DNA of 5,518 nucleotides from contig JBNJEM010000544.1 in the NCBI GenBank assembly GCA_051745935.1, positions 1 through 5,518 on the forward strand, written 5' to 3'. The notes under the pieces are model-generated. The model was not told the origin of the DNA and made no database searches. It saw nothing but the letters and a program-made list of their open reading frames with translations. Below are positions 5,504-5,518 of the stretch, one piece after another (the stretch's first letter is position 1; each line of letters opens with the position of its first letter). The DNA comes from JBNJEM01 sp051745935 (GTDB lineage Bacteria; Planctomycetota; Planctomycetia; Pirellulales; Pirellulaceae). Position numbers and translations under genes: made by a program.

Positions 5504-5518
5504 TGGGGTGAAACCCCA
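5504..5518. repeat. TGGGGT-GAA-ACCCCA hairpin, cut by the right edge
   Basis: TGGGGT (5504-5509) and ACCCCA (5513-5518) pair perfectly around GAA, and the window ends at the last paired base. The preceding CC (5502-5503) suggests the stem continues with GG outside the window. The CCTGGGGTGAAACCCC core resembles intergenic palindromes I recall from planctomycete genomes. Confidence 0.6.

Overview
The window looks like a chromosomal segment of a planctomycete (Planctomycetota, probably a Pirellulales-like or other environmental lineage). This is inferred from the gene repertoire, not from a marker gene. It holds a secreted PQQ-type beta-propeller protein beginning with the WPQFR motif, a Tat-exported Gfo/Idh/MocA oxidoreductase, a small HEAT-repeat protein, and a lipoprotein built of 'TDAGL'-type leucine-rich repeats. 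Short palindromic repeats fill the intergenic DNA. The sequence is GC-rich, and strong GC codon bias creates long shadow frames, including an antisense one of 749 codons.

Layout: (1) 1-419, minus strand: 5' part of a PQQ-like beta-propeller gene running off the left edge, with a 19-bp tandem duplication that duplicates its ribosome-binding site (425-463). (2) 464-1540: a long divergent intergenic region with no convincing gene. It contains a perfect 14-bp inverted repeat bounding about 256 bp (757-1012), and a possible orphan promoter followed by a run of GC-rich hairpins (1135-1281). (3) 1541-4955, plus strand: a good promoter (perfect TATAAT at 1564) followed by three co-directional genes, Gfo/Idh/MocA oxidoreductase, HEAT-repeat protein and LRR lipoprotein. 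The gaps are about 60 bp and no terminator is visible between the genes, so this is probably one operon. (4) 4956-5518: a gene-free tail rich in palindromes. It has a weak terminator-like stem after the LRR gene, a REP-like palindrome with a half copy 67 bp downstream, and two further hairpins at the right edge, the last probably cut by the window end.

How the genes may work together: the oxidoreductase probably acts on a sugar or sugar-derived substrate outside the cytoplasm (Tat signal). The LRR protein is probably membrane-anchored in the periplasm. The HEAT protein has no export signal and is probably cytoplasmic. A shared pathway, perhaps polysaccharide or sugar handling, is plausible from the planctomycete context, but the sequence does not show the substrate. 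I found no CRISPR array, tRNA, rRNA, transposase, toxin-antitoxin pair or defence system.
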